Shown here: positions 1 to 9,195 of the stretch, piece by piece
Numbering within the stretch: position 1 is the first letter of the stretch
Layout: every line of letters starts with the position of its first letter
Assembly: GCF_902381825.1 (NCBI RefSeq)
Contig: NZ_LR698973.1
Span: 1,974,216 to 2,038,215, forward strand
Direction of reading: 5' to 3'
DNA length: 64,000 nucleotides
From: Pseudocoprococcus catus
GTDB taxonomy: Bacteria > Bacillota > Clostridia > Lachnospirales > Lachnospiraceae
Made by a program: the position numbers and the translations under genes
The notes under the pieces: generated by a model
Seen by the model: the letters and a program-made list of their open reading frames with translations, nothing else
What the model was told of the DNA's origin: nothing
Databases searched by the model: none

Positions 1-1
1 C

Positions 2-190
2 AAAAAAATAACCCCTCATAAGCTTCGAAGCACCTTTGGTACAGCGCTTTATCAGGAAACGGGGGATATTTATCTTGTGGCGGATACCCTTGGACATAAG
101 GATGTCAACACCACCAAGAAACATTATGCAGCCATCGATGAACATAGACGCCGGATGGCTGCTAATGTTGTCAAACTCAGGGAAAGCTGA
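2..190 (+). CDS. C-terminal part of a tyrosine recombinase (partial)
   Basis: The frame is open from the window edge to a TGA at 188-190, about 62 residues. It holds the C-terminal catalytic signature of tyrosine recombinases: H-x-L-R (HKLR near base 17), the LGH motif (LGHKDVNTTKKHY) and the nucleophilic Tyr in HYAAID. The family cuts and rejoins DNA at specific sites through a phosphotyrosine bond. The arm-binding and core-binding parts lie outside the window, so a Xer, phage or transposon origin cannot be decided. The degraded gene pieces that follow (702-1335) make the edge of an old mobile element plausible; that is inference. Confidence 0.85.
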   Translation, partial: KKITPHKLRSTFGTALYQETGDIYLVADTLGHKDVNTTKKHYAAIDEHRRRMAANVVKLRES

Positions 191-205
191 GTTTGAGACA
201 GGCTG

Positions 206-676
206 TTAAGAATTGCTGCTATCTGACAGGTGCGACTTTTTAGTTGCCAGAAACGGGAACATCTCTTCCACTGCGCAGACTTTATCGGCCAGGCAGACAA
301 GCCAGGCCTCTCTGGATGCAGGAATTTGGGTGATATTCAGAGGCCACATATGGCTTCTGATAATCTCCTTTTCCAGATTGTTCAGAGGATAAACTTTCTC
401 GGCATTTCTGATGGCAATGCTGGCATGCCGTGTTCCATGATGCCATGGTCCGAGATGCTCGTCCTTTATGTCATACAGATAATAGTCATGAAACATACAA
501 GCTACAGCCAGCGCTTTTTCATTGACTGTGATATGCCATTTCTCTGCTAATTGATAGCTCATAACAGCGACATGTCTGCAATGCTCATAGGTTGTTGTGA
601 ACCGATGTTGTTTGAATTTTTTTAGCTGCTGCAGACAGTCTTTATGCAGCAGTTCATTTAAAATGTCCCAGTACAT
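206..676 (-). CDS. HD-domain putative phosphohydrolase
   Basis: About 156 residues from an ATG at 676 preceded by a modest GAAGTGATT ribosome site. A longer in-frame start exists, but it would run into the remnant at 702-911, so the internal ATG is preferred. The HD-superfamily metal motif is visible: His in YEHCRHVAVMSY, then HD in ACMFHDYYLYD, then a later His/Asp set in GPWHHGTRH and CLADK. HD proteins of this size hydrolyse phosphate esters, often nucleotides; the substrate is unknown. It is convergent with the recombinase fragment, 16 bp away, and shows no clear operon partner. Family assignment is solid; the precise role is open. Confidence 0.75.
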   Translation of the reverse strand: MYWDILNELLHKDCLQQLKKFKQHRFTTTYEHCRHVAVMSYQLAEKWHITVNEKALAVACMFHDYYLYDIKDEHLGPWHHGTRHASIAIRNAEKVYPLNNLEKEIIRSHMWPLNITQIPASREAWLVCLADKVCAVEEMFPFLATKKSHLSDSSNS

Positions 677-701
677 ATAATCACTTCTTTTTACTAATCT
701 A

Positions 702-911
702 CTAACTAATAGAATTAAAAATGTCCGATCGTCCTGAAGAATCGTCAGAATTCCGTCCGCATCCTGTACAATGCCGTGATAATTCAGGGTCTGCATCACT
801 CTCGTATCCCCATATCTTTTCAAAAAGACGGTCAGATGAAATAACCTGTCCGGGGTTGGCCATTAAAAATTCAAGCAGCTGAAATTCCTTATTGGTCAGC
901 TGATATCGCAT
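702..911 (-). pseudogene. Remnant of an OmpR-family response regulator (DNA-binding domain only)
   Basis: An ATG at 911 has a good AAGGAG site nine bases upstream and opens a winged-helix segment typical of OmpR/PhoB regulators (LTNKEFQLLEFLMANPGQVI, then DRLFEKIWGYES). After roughly 40 residues the similarity stops and the frame runs into unrelated, Ser/Gly-rich sequence. The receiver domain with its phospho-Asp is missing, as are the recognition helix and the C-terminal hairpin. No sensor kinase is nearby. Because the start has a proper ribosome site, a short peptide could be made, but a functional regulator cannot be argued. I read it as a decayed gene. Confidence 0.6.
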
Positions 912-963
912 GATGTTTATCTCCTTCATTTCTTTTTCTCAATGATAGGTCATTTGAGCGGGA

Positions 964-1335
964 ATGTCAAATTATTTTCTTTTCAGCGGCGGCCATACGG
1001 AAATAGATGCAGAAGGTGATGGTATTGATGCTACAGGCGGTATTTTAGTTGCAGCAGGTTCTTCAGGCATGGCGGTGAATTTTGGTAATAATTCGACGCA
1101 GGGGTCTGTTCTGGTGAACATGGATCGTCAGGAGGCAGGAACAGATATCGTTTTGACAGATGCATCAGGAACAGAGTTGATAAACTGGCAGGCTTCTAAG
1201 AAATACACTTCCGTTGTGATTAGCTGTCCTGGAATTGCTCAGGGTGAAAGTTATACATTGAAAGCCGGAACATCCAAGACAACAGTTACTATGGATAGTT
1301 TGATTTATGGTACAGGTAATACTATGGGAAGATAA
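964..1335 (+). pseudogene. C-terminal remnant of a carbohydrate-binding-domain surface protein
   Basis: This 123-residue frame matches the end of long secreted proteins of Clostridia that carry a beta-helical carbohydrate-binding domain (Cthe_2159/DUF4353-like): Gly/Asp-rich repeats (EIDAEGDGIDATGG), then the closing segment YTSVVISCPGIAQGESYTL and TVTMDSLIYG. There is no signal peptide, no N-terminal domain and no credible ribosome site before the ATG. It starts abruptly within the binding domain, next to other broken genes. Family recognition is from memory of the pattern and is moderately sure; the truncated state is clear. Confidence 0.55.
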
Positions 1336-1336
1336 A

Positions 1337-1372
1337 ATACGCACCCGGGAGTCTAGGCTCTTGGGTGCGTAT
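1337..1372 (-). terminator. Intrinsic terminator at the 3' end of xerD
   Basis: A 10-bp GC-rich arm (ATACGCACCC) pairs with its complement with a few further pairs inside. Read on the minus strand it is followed by TTTTATC. The xerD stop codon (1353-1355) lies in the loop region, so the last codons and the terminator overlap. Confidence 0.75.
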
Positions 1373-2238
1373 GGCTGTATATATCCCGGATTCTTCCGGT
1401 GTTCATCTTAAGGTAAATCTGTGTCGTAGAAATATCGGAATGACCGAGCATTTCCTGAACGGAACGCAGATCAGCACCATTTTCAAGAAGATGCGCAGCA
1501 AAAGAATGACGCAACGTATGCGGTGTGATATCTGATTCAATGCCGGCCTTTGCAGCGTATTGTTTCAAAATCTTCCAAAATCCCTGCCGGCTCATTGGCT
1601 GCCCGCTGTAGTTTGGGAAGAGAATCGCGCTGCTGTCATCGGAAATCATGGCGGGACGTGCCTGCTTCAAATACTGACGCAGGGAAATGCGAGCAACACT
1701 GCCAATGGGAATGATGCGCTCTCTTCCACGCTCGGAACAGCGAATATAACCGGCCTGTACATTGATGTCATCAATTGTCAGGGAAACGAGCTCACTGACC
1801 CGGATGCCTGTTGCATACATCAACTCCAACATAGCCTTGTCACGAAGCTCCTTGTTATTGCGCCCAGCAGGCTGTTCCAGAAGCCTTGTTACTTCGGCAA
1901 CAGTTAGTACCTCCGGGGCCTTTTTCTCGATTTTCGGGGCCTTAAGCCTTGCTGCAGGGTTGCCCTGATGGTTCTCATATCGTTCAAGATAATCAAAAAA
2001 AAGACTTCAGAGCGGCAATATTTCTTGAAATGGTGGATGTGGCAAACTGTTTCTGTTCCATCATGAGAATATAAGCATTCATGGTCGTCTCATTCACATC
2101 GGTCAGATCGACAACAGCCTGAGCGTCAAGAAAAGCCGCGAACTTCTCAAGATCCCGCTTGTATGATAAAATGGTATTGCGGGAGGATTTCCTGACCGCT
2201 TCAAGATAATGTATAAAATTGTCTAATTGTTGTTCCAT
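1353..2238 (-). pseudogene. xerD: Tyrosine recombinase XerD, interrupted by a +1 frameshift
   Basis: XerD with XerC resolves chromosome dimers at dif. Two minus-strand frames together give a full-length XerD of about 295 residues. The N-terminal core-binding domain (2238-1993) begins MEQQLDNFIHYLEAVRKS. The catalytic domain follows, with Arg in GIRVSELVSL, the HTLRHSFAAHLL box, LGHSDISTTQIY and its Tyr. The frames are joined at a run of eight A on the plus strand (1995-2002). With eight, translation hits TGA right after KSFF; with seven, it continues FDYLERYENHQG into the catalytic domain. No residue is otherwise lost, so the break is either recent, a sequencing error, or a slippery site. A GAGGCGG ribosome site precedes the ATG. 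The SpoIIM-like gene lies just beyond it. Confidence 0.85.
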
Positions 2239-2318
2239 TGCTTTGCCGCCTCTTTAGTTTCTTAATAATATGAGTATTATTATAGTCAAATGTGAACAAA
2301 AAATCAAATTATTTTTTG

Positions 2319-2828
2319 TTATAAAAGTAATTGAATACCATATTGCAGTAAAACGGGATTAAAAGCCCATTCTACTGCCGTGCCGATTGTCCAGAGCAAT
2401 AAACCGATAACGAGAAGTCGTTTGTTAATGGGCAGCAGATGATCCGTAAAACCGGCAGTCATGCGCCAGGTCGCATAAAGAGCTGGGACATAAAAACAGA
2501 CCTGAGGCAGGAGTCGGAAAATACACAAGATCAGGCCGGTGATACCGTATTCAAAAGCTGATAAAAGTCCCACAGTACCATAAATAAAACCGATATACCA
2601 GAAATACAGATGACAGAAGATTTTTCTTCTGGTTTTGAATGTCAGTGCAATAAGCAAATAAAAAGGAATACACCGGCATAGAAAAAGATAAATAAAAAAT
2701 CCGCTGTCTGTTGTGAAATCCAGGATAAAGCGGTCATAATCTGACTGGCAGAAAAATGTTGAAGGAGAACTGCCCTGTGTCATCAGCAATAAAACAATTG
2801 ATAGCAGTATGCCCATGGTCAGATCCAA
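2319..2828 (-). CDS. spoIIM: SpoIIM-like integral membrane protein
   Basis: About 169 residues with four to five hydrophobic helices. The stretch GLLSAFEYGITGLILC followed by RLLPQVCFYVPALYATW matches the SpoIIM (DUF95) pattern of small membrane proteins; SpoIIM helps drive engulfment of the forespore. Neighbourhood supports this, since spoIIM is often next to xerD in Clostridia. The start is uncertain: the only nearby in-frame initiator is a TTG at 2828 without a ribosome site, and the frame stays open upstream (IRSYLFYHPW reads like the family N-terminus) to an ATT codon just after the GGGGGG of the proC terminator. Either a non-AUG start is used or the true start has been lost. Confidence 0.6.
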   Translation of the reverse strand: MDLTMGILLSIVLLLMTQGSSPSTFFCQSDYDRFILDFTTDSGFFIYLFLCRCIPFYLLIALTFKTRRKIFCHLYFWYIGFIYGTVGLLSAFEYGITGLILCIFRLLPQVCFYVPALYATWRMTAGFTDHLLPINKRLLVIGLLLWTIGTAVEWAFNPVLLQYGIQLLL

Positions 2829-2865
2829 AAGCCATGGATGATAAAATAAATACGAACGAATAAAA

Positions 2866-2909
2866 ATCCCCCCTGATTCAGCATAGTATATGCAAAATTC
2901 AGAGGGGAT
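2866..2909 (-). terminator. Intrinsic terminator of the yebC-proC unit
   Basis: ATCCCC..CTGA pairs with TTCAG..GGGGAT with one mismatch; on the minus strand the stem is followed by TTTTTATT. It lies 33 bp past the proC stop. Its G run could be mistaken for a ribosome site of the next gene. Confidence 0.75.
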
Positions 2910-2942
2910 ATGTGCATTGACTCAAAATTCATGTAAATGGGA

Positions 2943-3737
2943 CTACATATTTCTGCAGCGGTCACAGACGGCAGAAACTGCCTCGATCAAGCTGCTTCTG
3001 AAGCCGGAAGCTTCAAGTGCAGCAACAGCAGCAATGGTCGTTCCGCCCGGGGAGCAGACTTTGTCTTTGAGGACACCTGGATGCTCACCTGTTTCAAGAA
3101 CCATCTTGGCGGAGCCTAAAACAGCCTGGGCAACAAATGTGTAGGCTTTGTCCCGAGGCATGCCGTATTTTACAACACCATCAGCTAATGCTTCAATCAT
3201 CATATAGATAAAAGCCGGTGAACTTCCGCTGGCTGCGGTAACCGCATCCATAAGATTCTCAGGAACGGTTTCAGTCTTTCCGAAAGAAGTAAAGAACTGC
3301 ATTAATTCCTGGCGTTCCGTATCTGAAAAAACATCCTCAGACCAGGAAAGACCTGTCATGCCCTCACCTACCATTGCCGGCGTATTTGGCATGGCACGGA
3401 TAATACGCGCAGATGCACCGAGTGACTGCTTCAAATCTGCAATTGTATAGCTTGGCGCCAGAGAAATGATGATTCGTGAGTCATCAAGTACTGGCTGTAT
3501 CTCTTTTAAAACACCGTCATAAAACTGCGGTTTGACAGCAAGAATAATGTATCTGGACTGTTCGGCGCATGCGCGGTTGCTGTCAACCCAAACAGCGCCG
3601 GTTTCCAGTGACAAAGCTTTGCCTTTGACAGCATCTTTTCTTGAGAAAGCAAGGGTGCTGGCGGGAAAAACAGACAGACATCCCTTGAGCATTGCTGATC
3701 CCATATTACCCATGCCGATAAAACCAAACTGATACAT
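2943..3737 (-). CDS. proC: Pyrroline-5-carboxylate reductase
   Basis: 264 residues, normal for ProC, which reduces 1-pyrroline-5-carboxylate to L-proline with NAD(P)H in the cytoplasm, the last step of proline synthesis. The N-terminal Rossmann fold shows GMGNMGSAM (residues 9-17). The C-terminal dimerisation/active-site domain shows the family signature from DAVTAASGSSPAF through GSAKMV and the SPGGTT loop. The start is the ATG at 3737, 15 bp after the stop of yebC, so the two genes are probably cotranscribed. No proA or proB is present in the window. Confidence 0.96.
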   Translation of the reverse strand: MYQFGFIGMGNMGSAMLKGCLSVFPASTLAFSRKDAVKGKALSLETGAVWVDSNRACAEQSRYIILAVKPQFYDGVLKEIQPVLDDSRIIISLAPSYTIADLKQSLGASARIIRAMPNTPAMVGEGMTGLSWSEDVFSDTERQELMQFFTSFGKTETVPENLMDAVTAASGSSPAFIYMMIEALADGVVKYGMPRDKAYTFVAQAVLGSAKMVLETGEHPGVLKDKVCSPGGTTIAAVAALEASGFRSSLIEAVSAVCDRCRNM

Positions 3738-3752
3738 TGTCTTACGCCTTTC

Positions 3753-4481
3753 TTATTCGTCCCAGTTATGATATACGTTCTGAACGTCGTCGTCTTCATC
3801 AAGAAGATCAAGAATACGGTTCATTTTCTTAATATCATCTTCGTTTGTCAAAGTAGCCCATGTCTGAGGAACCATTGTTACCTCGGCCTCAGCCATTGGA
3901 ATGCCTTCTTTCTCAAGGGCATCACGTACAGCGCTGAAATCATCAGGATCTGTAATGATCTCATAAGAATCTTCTTCATCACTGAAATCTTCAGCACCTG
4001 CATCAAGGGCGATCATCATCAGATCATCAGCATCCATATCGCATTCTTCCTTGTCAATGATGATCTGGCCTTTCTTGTCAAACATGAAAGATACACAGCC
4101 ACTTGTACCAATGGAACCGCCGCCCTTTGTGAAAGCACTTCTTACATTGGCAGCTGTACGGTTGCGGTTGTCAGTCAGTGTCTCTACGATAATGGCAACG
4201 CCGCTTGGACCATAGCCTTCATATGTATTATTCTCATAGTTAACAGAACCAAGGTCGCCTGCAGCCTTCTTGATACCACGTTCGATTGTATCGTTCGGCA
4301 TATTGTTGGCTTTCGCCTTGGCAATAACATCACGCAGTCTGCTGTTATTGTTCGGGTCTGAACCGCCCTCTTTAACAGCTACAGCCAATTCACGGCCGAT
4401 AATTGTGAAAATCTTACCTTTAGCAGCATCATTCTTTTCTTTTTTATGCTTAATATTCGCAAATTTCGAATGTCCTGACAT
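3753..4481 (-). CDS. yebC: YebC/PmpR-family protein (translation or transcription factor)
   Basis: 242 residues from the ATG at 4481, which has AGGAGTG at proper distance; a longer in-frame start upstream lacks a ribosome site. The diagnostic N-terminus [20 protein letters not shown] is followed by the acidic second half ([20 protein letters not shown]). Members are described as DNA-binding regulators, and more recently as factors relieving ribosome stalling at proline stretches; which applies here cannot be told. It forms a probable operon with proC downstream. Confidence 0.93.
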   Translation of the reverse strand: MSGHSKFANIKHKKEKNDAAKGKIFTIIGRELAVAVKEGGSDPNNNSRLRDVIAKAKANNMPNDTIERGIKKAAGDLGSVNYENNTYEGYGPSGVAIIVETLTDNRNRTAANVRSAFTKGGGSIGTSGCVSFMFDKKGQIIIDKEECDMDADDLMMIALDAGAEDFSDEEDSYEIITDPDDFSAVRDALEKEGIPMAEAEVTMVPQTWATLTNEDDIKKMNRILDLLDEDDDVQNVYHNWDE

Positions 4482-4546
4482 AATTACACTCCTATCTCGT
4501 ACTAATAATATCAACCTATTTATTCTATCATTTGTTTCAGCAAGAA

Positions 4547-5851
4547 TCAACCCGTAATTTTGGTAACCTTTACAAGGCTGATGGCGTTATCTTTAACACT
4601 CATGACCTTAAATGTATAGCCATCGATATCAATGCTGGCAAATTCATTATTTTGCGGAATATGTTCCAACTTGGAAATCAGAAGGCCGTTCAATGTTTCG
4701 AAATCGTCATCAAATGTAATGCCAAGAGTACGGGTGATATCTTCTAATGGGGTCAGGCCTTTCATCAGATAGGCACCGCCGATAATCTGGATGTTGTCTT
4801 CATCGGGATCGTATTCATCAAGGATATTACCGACGATTTCTTCAAGAATATCTTCCATGGCTACAAGTCCGCAGGACTGACCGTATTCATCCACAACAAT
4901 AGCCATATGCATCTTTTTAGCCTGCATTTCACGGAAAAGCGAATTGATATTCTGGGTATCCGGTACAAATACCGGCTTACGCATAACTTCTTTGATGGAG
5001 GCATCCGTTTCACCGCTGACAATCAGACGCATGACATCCTTTAAGTGGAGAATACCGATAATATTGTCTGTATCATTCTCAAAAACCGGATAACGGGAGT
5101 AGCGTTCCCGGGCCATGATTTCTGCGGCTTCGCTGAGGGAAAGACTGCAGTCCACGGCACAGATATGACGTCTGTGCGTCATAATATCAGAGACTTCCTT
5201 GTCATCGAACTTGAAAATGTTGCTGATCATCTCAGCTTCACTGGCTTCAATTACGCCCTGCTCATGTCCTTCGCTGACCATCATGATGATCTCCTCTTCT
5301 GTCACATTCTCCTCAATATCCTTCGGATTAATGCCGGCAAGGCGGACAAGAAGGCCGACAGAGCCATTGATGAGTGCAACAAAAGGTCTGCAGAGCGTGC
5401 TGATCAGTGTCACGATACGAATGGCGGAATAAGCCCATTTCTCAGCATACTTAAAAGCCAGACGTTTTGGAAAAAGAATGCCGAAAACAGTGACAAAATA
5501 AATAATGATCAGACAGACGAGCAGGTGACTGATAACTGCAGCAGGCCAATACATCAACCGTGCCCGGGTCATCAGGAGAAATGTCAGGTCCGTAAAGAAA
5601 GGCCGTGCAACAAATGCGCCGGCGATAATCGTCACGGCTGCACCGATCAGATCAATGGTACTCATAAAGGCAGCAGGCTGTCCGACAAAACGCAGAATCC
5701 TGGCAGCACGGCTGTCGCCTTCCTCTTTCTTCTTGGTCAAAACGGACTCATTGACAGCGGAAACAGCTACTTCTGTTCCGGTAAAAGCTGCATCAATTAA
5801 CAATAAAATAATAAATATGACGATCCGTATAATGGGGTGTCCATCGTCCAT
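4547..5851 (-). CDS. CorC/HlyC-type CBS-domain membrane protein (CNNM family)
   Basis: 434 residues. The N-terminal CNNM/DUF21 membrane domain (about 5-180) has several hydrophobic helices. A pair of CBS nucleotide-binding domains follows (about 210-330: the first after [15 protein letters not shown], the second around [16 protein letters not shown]). The end is a CorC/HlyC C-terminal domain (about 345-430, [15 protein letters not shown]). Such proteins are linked to magnesium or cobalt export, although older annotations call them hemolysins. The ATG at 5851 has AGGAGAG with a somewhat long spacer. It lies upstream of yebC with 65 bp between. Confidence 0.9.
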   Translation of the reverse strand: MDDGHPIIRIVIFIILLLIDAAFTGTEVAVSAVNESVLTKKKEEGDSRAARILRFVGQPAAFMSTIDLIGAAVTIIAGAFVARPFFTDLTFLLMTRARLMYWPAAVISHLLVCLIIIYFVTVFGILFPKRLAFKYAEKWAYSAIRIVTLISTLCRPFVALINGSVGLLVRLAGINPKDIEENVTEEEIIMMVSEGHEQGVIEASEAEMISNIFKFDDKEVSDIMTHRRHICAVDCSLSLSEAAEIMARERYSRYPVFENDTDNIIGILHLKDVMRLIVSGETDASIKEVMRKPVFVPDTQNINSLFREMQAKKMHMAIVVDEYGQSCGLVAMEDILEEIVGNILDEYDPDEDNIQIIGGAYLMKGLTPLEDITRTLGITFDDDFETLNGLLISKLEHIPQNNEFASIDIDGYTFKVMSVKDNAISLVKVTKITG

Positions 5852-5923
5852 GAAAATAATCTCTCCTTTTTGTAGTGTTTTATAAAAATATATCAGATTT
5901 GAAGTTGTTCGTCAAATAAAAAA

Positions 5924-5944
5924 GCTGTCTCTTTAAGAGACAGC
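5924..5944 (-). terminator. Intrinsic terminator after mazF
   Basis: GCTGTCTCTT pairs with AAGAGACAGC; on the minus strand TTTTTTATTTG follows. It closes the rex-independent alr-mazF unit. Confidence 0.85.
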
Positions 5945-5951
5945 CCCGGAA

Positions 5952-6299
5952 TTATGTATCCAGTTCAAGACTGATGCTTAATGCACGGTCTACTTTTTTG
6001 AGAATTTCATTGTCCAGATGACAGACTTTTTCTTTCAGGCGTTTCTTGTCAATGGTACGCACCTGTTCAAGGAGAACAACGGAATTCTTGATAAGCCTGT
6101 ACTTTTCAGCATCCAGTTCCACATGGGTAGGCAGCTTGGCCTTATTCATCCGTGATGTTATGGCAGCACAGATGACAGTCGGGCTGTGACGGTTGCCGGT
6201 GTCATTCTGAATAATGAGTACTGGCCGTACCCCGCCCTGTTCTGAACCGATCACCGGCCGGAGATCAGCATAATAGATATCGCCTCTTTTAATAATCAC
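5952..6299 (-). CDS. mazF: MazF/PemK-family endoribonuclease toxin (NdoA-like)
   Basis: 115 residues from a GTG at 6299 (AGGAG ten bases upstream; the alternative GTG at 6308 is too close to that site). The MazF fold signature is clear: [30 protein letters not shown], the [11 protein letters not shown] strand and the [11 protein letters not shown] segment carrying the catalytic Arg/Thr region. MazF cleaves single-stranded mRNA at short motifs. It sits directly downstream of alr, the same place as ndoA in Bacillus, but no MazE/NdoAI antitoxin frame exists in the 76-bp gap. The cognate antitoxin is absent, elsewhere, or replaced by other control. Confidence 0.93.
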   Translation of the reverse strand: MIIKRGDIYYADLRPVIGSEQGGVRPVLIIQNDTGNRHSPTVICAAITSRMNKAKLPTHVELDAEKYRLIKNSVVLLEQVRTIDKKRLKEKVCHLDNEILKKVDRALSISLELDT

Positions 6300-6384
6300 G
6301 CATATCACACTCCTGATAAACTATAAGGCTATTATTCCCGTTTATCGGAAGTGTATTCATCAGGACTGCGAAAATCTCTGATTA

Positions 6385-7563
6385 TCACCGAAGATAATTC
6401 ACGATATCGACAACTTCACCGTTACGATAGTAAACACGCGGTACACGGCGATTGATATCGCATACAAATTCGTAATTAAAGGAATTGTTGATGGCGGCAA
6501 CTTCTTCTACAGGAATGGATTCGCTGCCTTGAGAGCCCACAAGAACGACTTCATCGCCTTGTTTGATCTCATAATCAGCATCTGTAACGTCAACCATCAG
6601 CTGATCCATACAGATACGGCCGATGATCGGCCAGGACTGACTGCCAATCAAAACGCGGCCTTTATTGGATAATGCTCTTGGATAGCCATCGCCGTATCCA
6701 ATGGAAACGGTAGCAATTTTGGTTGGACGCTGACAGACATAAGTAGCTCCATATCCGACGGTGGTGCCTGGTTCCACGGTCTTTACATAGATGACATGGC
6801 TCTTCAGACGCATCACAGGTTCCAGTTTGATAACTTCTCTGTCAACTTCATCAGAAGGATACAGACCGTAGATAATAATGCCGGCACGGGCCATATTCAT
6901 GCGCATGCCAGGGTATTTGATAATGGCTGCACTATTTGCACAATGTTTGATCGGAATATGAACGCCGTTTTTCTCAAGACGGTCGATGACGTTGTCAAAA
7001 CGCTTCAGTTGTTTAAATGTCATATGATCATCTTCGCAGTCTGCACAGGCAAAATGTGTGAAAATACCGTCGATACGGATATTCTTAAGCAGAGAATTGA
7101 TCATAACAATACCCTGAACAGTGGCTTCGATACTCTCAGCATCGGATTTGAAGCCGATTCTGCTCATTCCTGTATCCAGTTTAATATGCACATCGGCAAC
7201 TGTGTGCATGGCGTTTGCAACAGCATCAAAATCTTTGGCCATGCTGTATGTAAAAATAGCAGGCATGATATGATGGGTGATCATATCTGCATACTGTTCT
7301 TTGGCAACAAAACCGAGAACAAGGATTGGCTGGATAATACCGTTATTTCGCAGTTCAATACCCTCATCAACGGTTGCAACAGCAAAACCGTAAGCACCCA
7401 TTGCAGCTAATTCGCGGGCAAGGACAATAGAGCCATGGCCGTAGGCGTTTGTTTTGATGACACACATAAGCTTGGTATCACCGAGAACAGCCTGAATTTC
7501 CTGGATATTATGTTTCAGTGCGTCTAAATTAATCTCGGCGCAGGCACGATAAGTGTTTTTCAT
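6385..7563 (-). CDS. alr: Alanine racemase
   Basis: 392 residues from the ATG at 7563 with GGAGG five bases upstream (a further in-frame ATG upstream has no site). Alr interconverts L- and D-alanine with pyridoxal phosphate, feeding peptidoglycan. The PLP-binding lysine is K37 in VIKTNAYGHG; LDTGMSRIGF, CANSAAI and the C-terminal TVSIGYGDGYPR and GRICMDQLMVD blocks are all present. The gene follows nnr by 27 bp on the same strand and precedes mazF, an arrangement common in Firmicutes. Confidence 0.97.
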   Translation of the reverse strand: MKNTYRACAEINLDALKHNIQEIQAVLGDTKLMCVIKTNAYGHGSIVLARELAAMGAYGFAVATVDEGIELRNNGIIQPILVLGFVAKEQYADMITHHIMPAIFTYSMAKDFDAVANAMHTVADVHIKLDTGMSRIGFKSDAESIEATVQGIVMINSLLKNIRIDGIFTHFACADCEDDHMTFKQLKRFDNVIDRLEKNGVHIPIKHCANSAAIIKYPGMRMNMARAGIIIYGLYPSDEVDREVIKLEPVMRLKSHVIYVKTVEPGTTVGYGATYVCQRPTKIATVSIGYGDGYPRALSNKGRVLIGSQSWPIIGRICMDQLMVDVTDADYEIKQGDEVVLVGSQGSESIPVEEVAAINNSFNYEFVCDINRRVPRVYYRNGEVVDIVNYLR

Positions 7564-7590
7564 ATTTTCCTCCAAATTAAGCATTGCTTT

Positions 7591-9114
7591 TTAGTCTAAA
7601 GTGATCTCTTTCAATAATTCGGGGATAGCATCTAAAACATCAGAAGCTGTCATTGAATGAAATCCTTTGTTGAAAGCTGCCGTATCTCCCGCGCATCCAT
7701 GAAGATAGACACCCAGACGGGCGGCTTCGGGTAAAGGCATGTGCTGGGCACAAAGCCCGGCAATGATTCCTGTAAGAATATCACCGCTTCCGCCTGTTGC
7801 CATGCCATTATTGCCTGATAAATTGATATATATTGTTTCGGAATTATCAATAATCATTGTTCTTGTATCTTTCGCAATACATATTACACCATATTCACGC
7901 GTAAATGTTTCACAAACTTGTACCAGATTTTCTTTAAGATATTGGATATTATGGCCAGTTAATCGTGAAAGTTCCTTCATATGAGGCGTAATGACCGTTG
8001 GAACCGTGGATTTTGACAGCCACTCCATGTTTTTTGACAGGATATTCAGTCCGTCAGCATCAATGATCAGAGGAATCTTGATATCCGAGGCTGTTACTGT
8101 TCTGACAATATTTTCGGAAGCAGCATTTTGACCAAGCCCCGGTCCAAGTATAATGGCCTGATAATTGTTCAGCTGATCGGAAAGCGCTGAAATGTCAGGG
8201 GCTGTATCAGGATAAGTTTTCAAAACAGCTTCAGGCAAAAGCTGCTGAAGAATACAGCGATTACTCTCCGGAGTATAAAGTGTGACAAGCCCTGCCCCCA
8301 TTCTGTATGCAGCAAGTGCGGAAAAATAAGCAGCGCCTGCCATATTCTTGCTGCCTGCGATAACCAGCACATGGCCGTAAGTTCCTTTGTGAGAGTCTGC
8401 ATACCGTTTTGGAAGTCGTTTGTAATCTTCTTTGGTATAGGTGATGTATTGCAGACCTATGTATTCTGCAGCTGCTGGATCAAAACCGATATCCCGGCAG
8501 ATGACTTTGCCGGCACAGGATGCACCGGGATAAAGAACAAGTCCCTTTTTGATATAGCCGAAGGTGACGGTTCTGTCTGCATGGACAGCGGTTCCCATGA
8601 TCTGACCACTGTCAGTATGGATACCGGAGGGGGTATCTACAGCAATAACTTTGCTGCCGTTTTCGGATGCACTGTTGACGGCGGTGATCCAGTCCTTATA
8701 AGTGCCTGTCACAGGACGGTCAAGGCCGATACCAAAGATGGCATCGATGATTATATTATATGCGTCAAGGTCCGTGTCATTGCTGATCGGGACTGACAAA
8801 TTCTCGGCAATAGACAACTGTTTCTGACAATCCGGTGACATCTTTTCTCTTCGGCCTGCGAAGAAAATCGTGACATCATATCCTCTGCTGTGAAGAATTC
8901 GGGCGGCAGCGATGCCGTCACCGCCATTGTTGCCGCTGCCACATACAGCTGCGATCCGGACGGCAGGAAGCTTCAGCTGTGCAGCCACTTGTGCAGTCTC
9001 TTCAGCAATGGTCAGGGAAGCCCGTTCCATAAGGACAAGAGATGGAATGCCGGTGTGTTCAATTGTATACGTATCAATGGCTTTGGCCTGTCTGCCTGTG
9101 ACAAGATATTCCAT
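7591..9114 (-). CDS. nnr: Bifunctional NAD(P)H-hydrate epimerase / ADP-dependent NAD(P)H-hydrate dehydratase
   Basis: 507 residues, the full fused form. The N-terminal YjeF/epimerase domain (about 1-215) has GSGNNGGDGIAAARIL. The C-terminal ribokinase-like dehydratase domain (about 230-500) has GSKNMAGAAYFSALAAYRMG, ILGPGLGQ and the catalytic NGMATGGSGDILTGIIAG loop. The enzyme repairs damaged NADHX/NADPHX in the cytoplasm. The ATG at 9114 follows AAAGGAGAT. It is the first gene of a probable nnr-alr-mazF operon that ends at the hairpin at 5924-5944. Confidence 0.96.
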   Translation of the reverse strand: MEYLVTGRQAKAIDTYTIEHTGIPSLVLMERASLTIAEETAQVAAQLKLPAVRIAAVCGSGNNGGDGIAAARILHSRGYDVTIFFAGRREKMSPDCQKQLSIAENLSVPISNDTDLDAYNIIIDAIFGIGLDRPVTGTYKDWITAVNSASENGSKVIAVDTPSGIHTDSGQIMGTAVHADRTVTFGYIKKGLVLYPGASCAGKVICRDIGFDPAAAEYIGLQYITYTKEDYKRLPKRYADSHKGTYGHVLVIAGSKNMAGAAYFSALAAYRMGAGLVTLYTPESNRCILQQLLPEAVLKTYPDTAPDISALSDQLNNYQAIILGPGLGQNAASENIVRTVTASDIKIPLIIDADGLNILSKNMEWLSKSTVPTVITPHMKELSRLTGHNIQYLKENLVQVCETFTREYGVICIAKDTRTMIIDNSETIYINLSGNNGMATGGSGDILTGIIAGLCAQHMPLPEAARLGVYLHGCAGDTAAFNKGFHSMTASDVLDAIPELLKEITLD

Positions 9115-9142
9115 AGTGCTTATCTCCTTTTAAACAGAAAAT

Positions 9143-9175
9143 TAGCTGAAGAGCCAACCATTGACGCTTCAGCTA
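9143..9175 (-). terminator. Intrinsic terminator after rex
   Basis: TAGCTGAAG pairs perfectly with CTTCAGCTA around a 15-nt loop; minus-strand reading gives AATTTTC after the stem. It separates rex from nnr. Confidence 0.65.
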
Positions 9176-9195
9176 AAAAATCAGTATCCAGTTCA

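Noticed and set aside
5045..5800. A 251-codon plus-strand frame opposite the CorC-type gene
   Set aside because: No ribosome site, odd composition, and it lies entirely inside a clear gene on the other strand.
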